The notes under the pieces are model-generated. The model was not told where the DNA came from and did not search any database. It saw nothing but the letters and a program-made list of their open reading frames with translations. A program made the position numbers and the translations under genes. DNA of 64,000 bases from an uncultured Lentisphaerota bacterium (lineage in GTDB: Bacteria > Verrucomicrobiota > Kiritimatiellia > CAIQIC01). Below, in pieces: positions 60,847 to 64,000 of this stretch (position 1 is its first letter; each line of letters begins with the position of its first letter). The stretch spans positions 62,001 through 126,000 of the forward strand of contig CAISWQ010000056.1 of NCBI GenBank assembly GCA_903889245.1. Direction: 5' to 3'.

Positions 60847-61134
60847 ATGAAGATCCAACCACTGGGCGACCGCGTTTTGGTCGAGCCCGTGAAGGAAGAG
60901 GAAGTCAAGAAGGGCGGCATCATCATCCCGGATACCGCCAAGGAAAAACCCACCCAGGGCAAAGTCATCGCCGTGGGCACGGGCAAGCTTGATGAAAAGG
61001 GCAACAAGATTCCCTTCAACGTCAAGAAGGGCGACACGGTTCTGATGCCGAAGTACGGCGGGACCGAAGTCAAGATCGATGACAAGGAATACCAGATCAT
61101 GCGCGAGGAAGACATCCTCGGCATCATCAGCTAA
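60847..61134 (+). CDS. groES: Co-chaperonin GroES (Hsp10)
   Basis: 95 residues, normal length. Typical segments are [29 protein letters not shown], the mobile loop, [10 protein letters not shown], and [36 protein letters not shown]. It forms the heptameric lid of GroEL in the cytoplasm. AGGAG precedes the ATG. groEL follows 15 bp after the stop, as usual. No CIRCE inverted repeat is present upstream; two palindromic repeats lie there instead. Confidence 0.99.
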   Translation: MKIQPLGDRVLVEPVKEEEVKKGGIIIPDTAKEKPTQGKVIAVGTGKLDEKGNKIPFNVKKGDTVLMPKYGGTEVKIDDKEYQIMREEDILGIIS

Positions 61135-61149
61135 TAAGGAGAACAGAAC

Positions 61150-62784
<1,635 letters not shown>

Positions 62785-62807
62785 GTCCCGCGCTCAAGCT
62801 GTAGTGG

Positions 62808-62845
62808 ACAACCCGCAGACCCTCCGGTCTGCGGGTTGTTCTTTT
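62808..62845 (+). terminator. Rho-independent terminator after groEL
   Basis: A perfect 14-bp stem (ACAACCCGCAGACC, loop CTCC, GGTCTGCGGGTTGT) followed by TTCTTTT. Confidence 0.93.
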
Positions 62846-62880
62846 CCGCCCCTCGTGCTCAATTCCTACCAATGGCGTTG

Positions 62881-62908
62881 TTGACTTACCGATATTTATG
62901 AGTAGGAT
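62881..62908 (+). promoter_or_regulatory. Promoter of the toxin-antitoxin operon (leaderless type)
   Basis: TTGACT, 16 bp, TAGGAT, then 8 nt to the antitoxin ATG at 62917. Confidence 0.7.
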
Positions 62909-62916
62909 TCCGGCCG

Positions 62917-63162
62917 ATGAATACAACTGCAAGAACCGATCTGATCAACTTCACGGTCAAGGGCCAGGTGGTGATCCCGCAATGGCTGCGCCGACAGTTC
63001 GACATCGCCACAGGGACGCGGGCGCAAGTCTATGCCGAGGGTGACCATATCGTCTTGAAACCGTTGTCCCCGAAATACCTCAAGAGCCTGCGCGGTTCGC
63101 TCAAGGGCACGGGTGTTCTACAGGCTCTGATGGAGGATCGCAAACGGGAGCGGGAACTATAA
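62917..63162 (+). CDS. vapB: AbrB/SpoVT-type antitoxin
   Basis: 81 residues. The N-terminal swapped-hairpin DNA-binding domain is recognisable in NFTVKGQVVIPQWLRRQFDIATGTRAQVYAEGDHIVLKPLS. The C-terminal ~30 residues would wrap the toxin. VapB antitoxins neutralise the PIN ribonuclease encoded next and repress their own promoter. The toxin ATG follows 2 nt after the stop. Symbol given by family role, not by close orthology. Confidence 0.88.
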   Translation: MNTTARTDLINFTVKGQVVIPQWLRRQFDIATGTRAQVYAEGDHIVLKPLSPKYLKSLRGSLKGTGVLQALMEDRKREREL

Positions 63163-63164
63163 CC

Positions 63165-63572
63165 ATGGCCCTCAAGGTGTTGGATAGTTGGGCGCTGCTG
63201 GCGTTCTTTGAGGATGAACCTGCGGCGGAGGAGGTCGAGCGGTTGTTGCTCAAGGCCACGCAGGGTGCGCATCACTTGCTATTGTGCGTCGTGAACTGGG
63301 GCGAGGTGTATTACAACACGCTGCGCCGGTCGTCACCGGCTGCCGCCGAGCAAAAGGCGCGGGAAATCGCCGCCATGCCGATTGAACTGGTCCCCGTGGA
63401 AGCCGACTTGCACCTCGTCCGCCAAGCCGCCCAGTACAAGGCCAGCGGCAAGCTGGCCTACGCCGACGCCTTCGCCGCCGCGCTTGCCAGGCTGCGCAAC
63501 GCCGAACTCGTCACCGGCGATCAAGACTTCAAGACGGTCGCTGATGAAATCAAGATCAGTTGGCTGAAATAA
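63165..63572 (+). CDS. vapC: PIN-domain ribonuclease toxin (VapC family)
   Basis: 135 residues, normal for VapC. The four acidic metal-binding residues can be placed: Asp7 (KVLDSWALLAF), Glu47 (NWGEVYY), Asp101 (LAYADAFAAALA) and Asp119 (VTGDQDFK). VapC toxins cleave tRNA or rRNA when the antitoxin is degraded. No Shine-Dalgarno site separates it from the antitoxin; translation is probably coupled. Confidence 0.92.
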   Translation: MALKVLDSWALLAFFEDEPAAEEVERLLLKATQGAHHLLLCVVNWGEVYYNTLRRSSPAAAEQKAREIAAMPIELVPVEADLHLVRQAAQYKASGKLAYADAFAAALARLRNAELVTGDQDFKTVADEIKISWLK

Positions 63573-63643
63573 GACGCCGCCCCCGCGGTCCGTTCCACCC
63601 GCCGCCCTCCGGCCTCCAATCATGCGCCGACCAATATTCCGGC

Positions 63644-63693
63644 TTGACGGGGCGGGGCAGGCGCGTATTCTGCGTCGCGTACTACGTAACGCG
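63644..63693 (+). promoter_or_regulatory. PadR promoter with overlapping operator-like palindrome
   Basis: TTGACG, 16 bp, TATTCT is followed by CGCGTACTACGTAACGCG (63676-63693), whose CGCGT/ACGCG arms are complementary. The palindrome covers the expected transcription start, fitting autorepression by the PadR protein encoded next. Confidence 0.6.
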
Positions 63694-63701
63694 AGGTAGC
63701 A

Positions 63702-64000
63702 ATGCTCGAAGGCTGGATCACGCAGATGCGGAAGGGACTGGTGGAGTACTGTGTGCTGACGGTGCTCCGGCGCGGCGAGAGCCACGGCTACGAGCTGGTG
63801 CAGGCGCTGCGCCAGATCGAGGCGCTCGCCGTCTCGGAGAGCACGGTTTATCCGATCCTCGCCCGCCTGCGCGCCGAGAAATTCCTGAAGGTGCGCGAAG
63901 AGCCCTCCGATGCCGGCGGCCCGCCGCGCCGCGTCTTCGCGCTCACCGCCCTCGGCCGCGTCCGCCTCGCGGAGATGCACGCCTACCTCGGCGAGCTCGA
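63702..64000 (+). CDS. PadR-family transcriptional regulator (truncated by window edge)
   Basis: About 99 residues are visible before the window ends. The PadR winged helix is clear: MRKGLVEYCVLTVLRRGESHGYELVQAL, SESTVYPILARLRAEKFLKVRE and PRRVFALTALGRVRLAEM. PadR proteins are small dimeric repressors that often control the membrane or efflux genes encoded after them. GAGG precedes the ATG. The C-terminal dimerisation helix and stop lie outside the window. Confidence 0.93.
   Translation, partial: MLEGWITQMRKGLVEYCVLTVLRRGESHGYELVQALRQIEALAVSESTVYPILARLRAEKFLKVREEPSDAGGPPRRVFALTALGRVRLAEMHAYLGEL

Overview
The window is GC-rich, densely coded bacterial DNA. The gene content suggests a member of the Verrucomicrobiota/Kiritimatiellota (PVC group), though no rRNA is present to prove it. 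Supporting traits are many secreted glycan-directed proteins (GHL10-like, DUF6259-like, GH65-like, beta-helix, BNR-repeat, two-Rossmann FAD oxidoreductase), a PEP-CTERM/exosortase locus, lipoproteins and Tat substrates, and very many short palindromic repeats, some lying in frame inside genes. No tRNA, rRNA, CRISPR array, prophage or insertion sequence was seen.

Layout. 1-4 kb: end of a VWA protein, a two-component pair and a gluzincin-like metalloprotease. 4-9.8 kb (minus): recA, thpR, cinA, galE, an alpha/beta hydrolase and a secreted NHL protein. 10-15.5 kb: a hybrid kinase, two tiny PEP-CTERM proteins behind a sigma-54-type promoter, an exosortase, an EpsI-like protein and a GT26 glycosyltransferase fused to two STAS domains. 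15.5-27.5 kb: galactokinase-like kinase, S9 peptidase, GHL10-like protein, dapA, a lipoprotein, a large radical SAM protein and bioA. 27.5-37.8 kb: five genes, four for large secreted proteins. 38-40 kb: leuA behind a complete leucine attenuator (promoter, leader peptide with four consecutive Leu codons, terminator). 41-43 kb: a DNA adenine methyltransferase beside a broken gene that looks like its restriction partner, both flanked by a 37-bp direct repeat. 43-55 kb: secreted and membrane sugar-related proteins. 55-58.6 kb: a four-gene Fe-S electron-transfer module. 58.7-62.8 kb: dnaK (sigma-54-type promoter), groES, groEL. 62.9-64 kb: a VapBC-type toxin-antitoxin pair and the start of a PadR regulator.

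Three patterns run across the window. (1) About 36 copies of a 19-bp palindrome (TTTTCCAAGGCTTGGAAAA or its complement with central C) occur singly or in arrays whose units start 30-32 bp apart. They sit between genes and, in frame, inside cinA, the GT26-STAS gene, the radical SAM gene and the GH65-like gene. A second, GC-rich set of inverted repeats behaves similarly. (2) Many genes have a -35/-10 promoter whose -10 box ends only 6-9 nt before the start codon and lack a Shine-Dalgarno site, implying leaderless mRNAs. (3) Two sites share the core GGCATAGG(A/C)TTTGCT with sigma-54 spacing, one before the PEP-CTERM genes and one before dnaK. All functional statements rest on reading the sequence and family knowledge; no database search was run.
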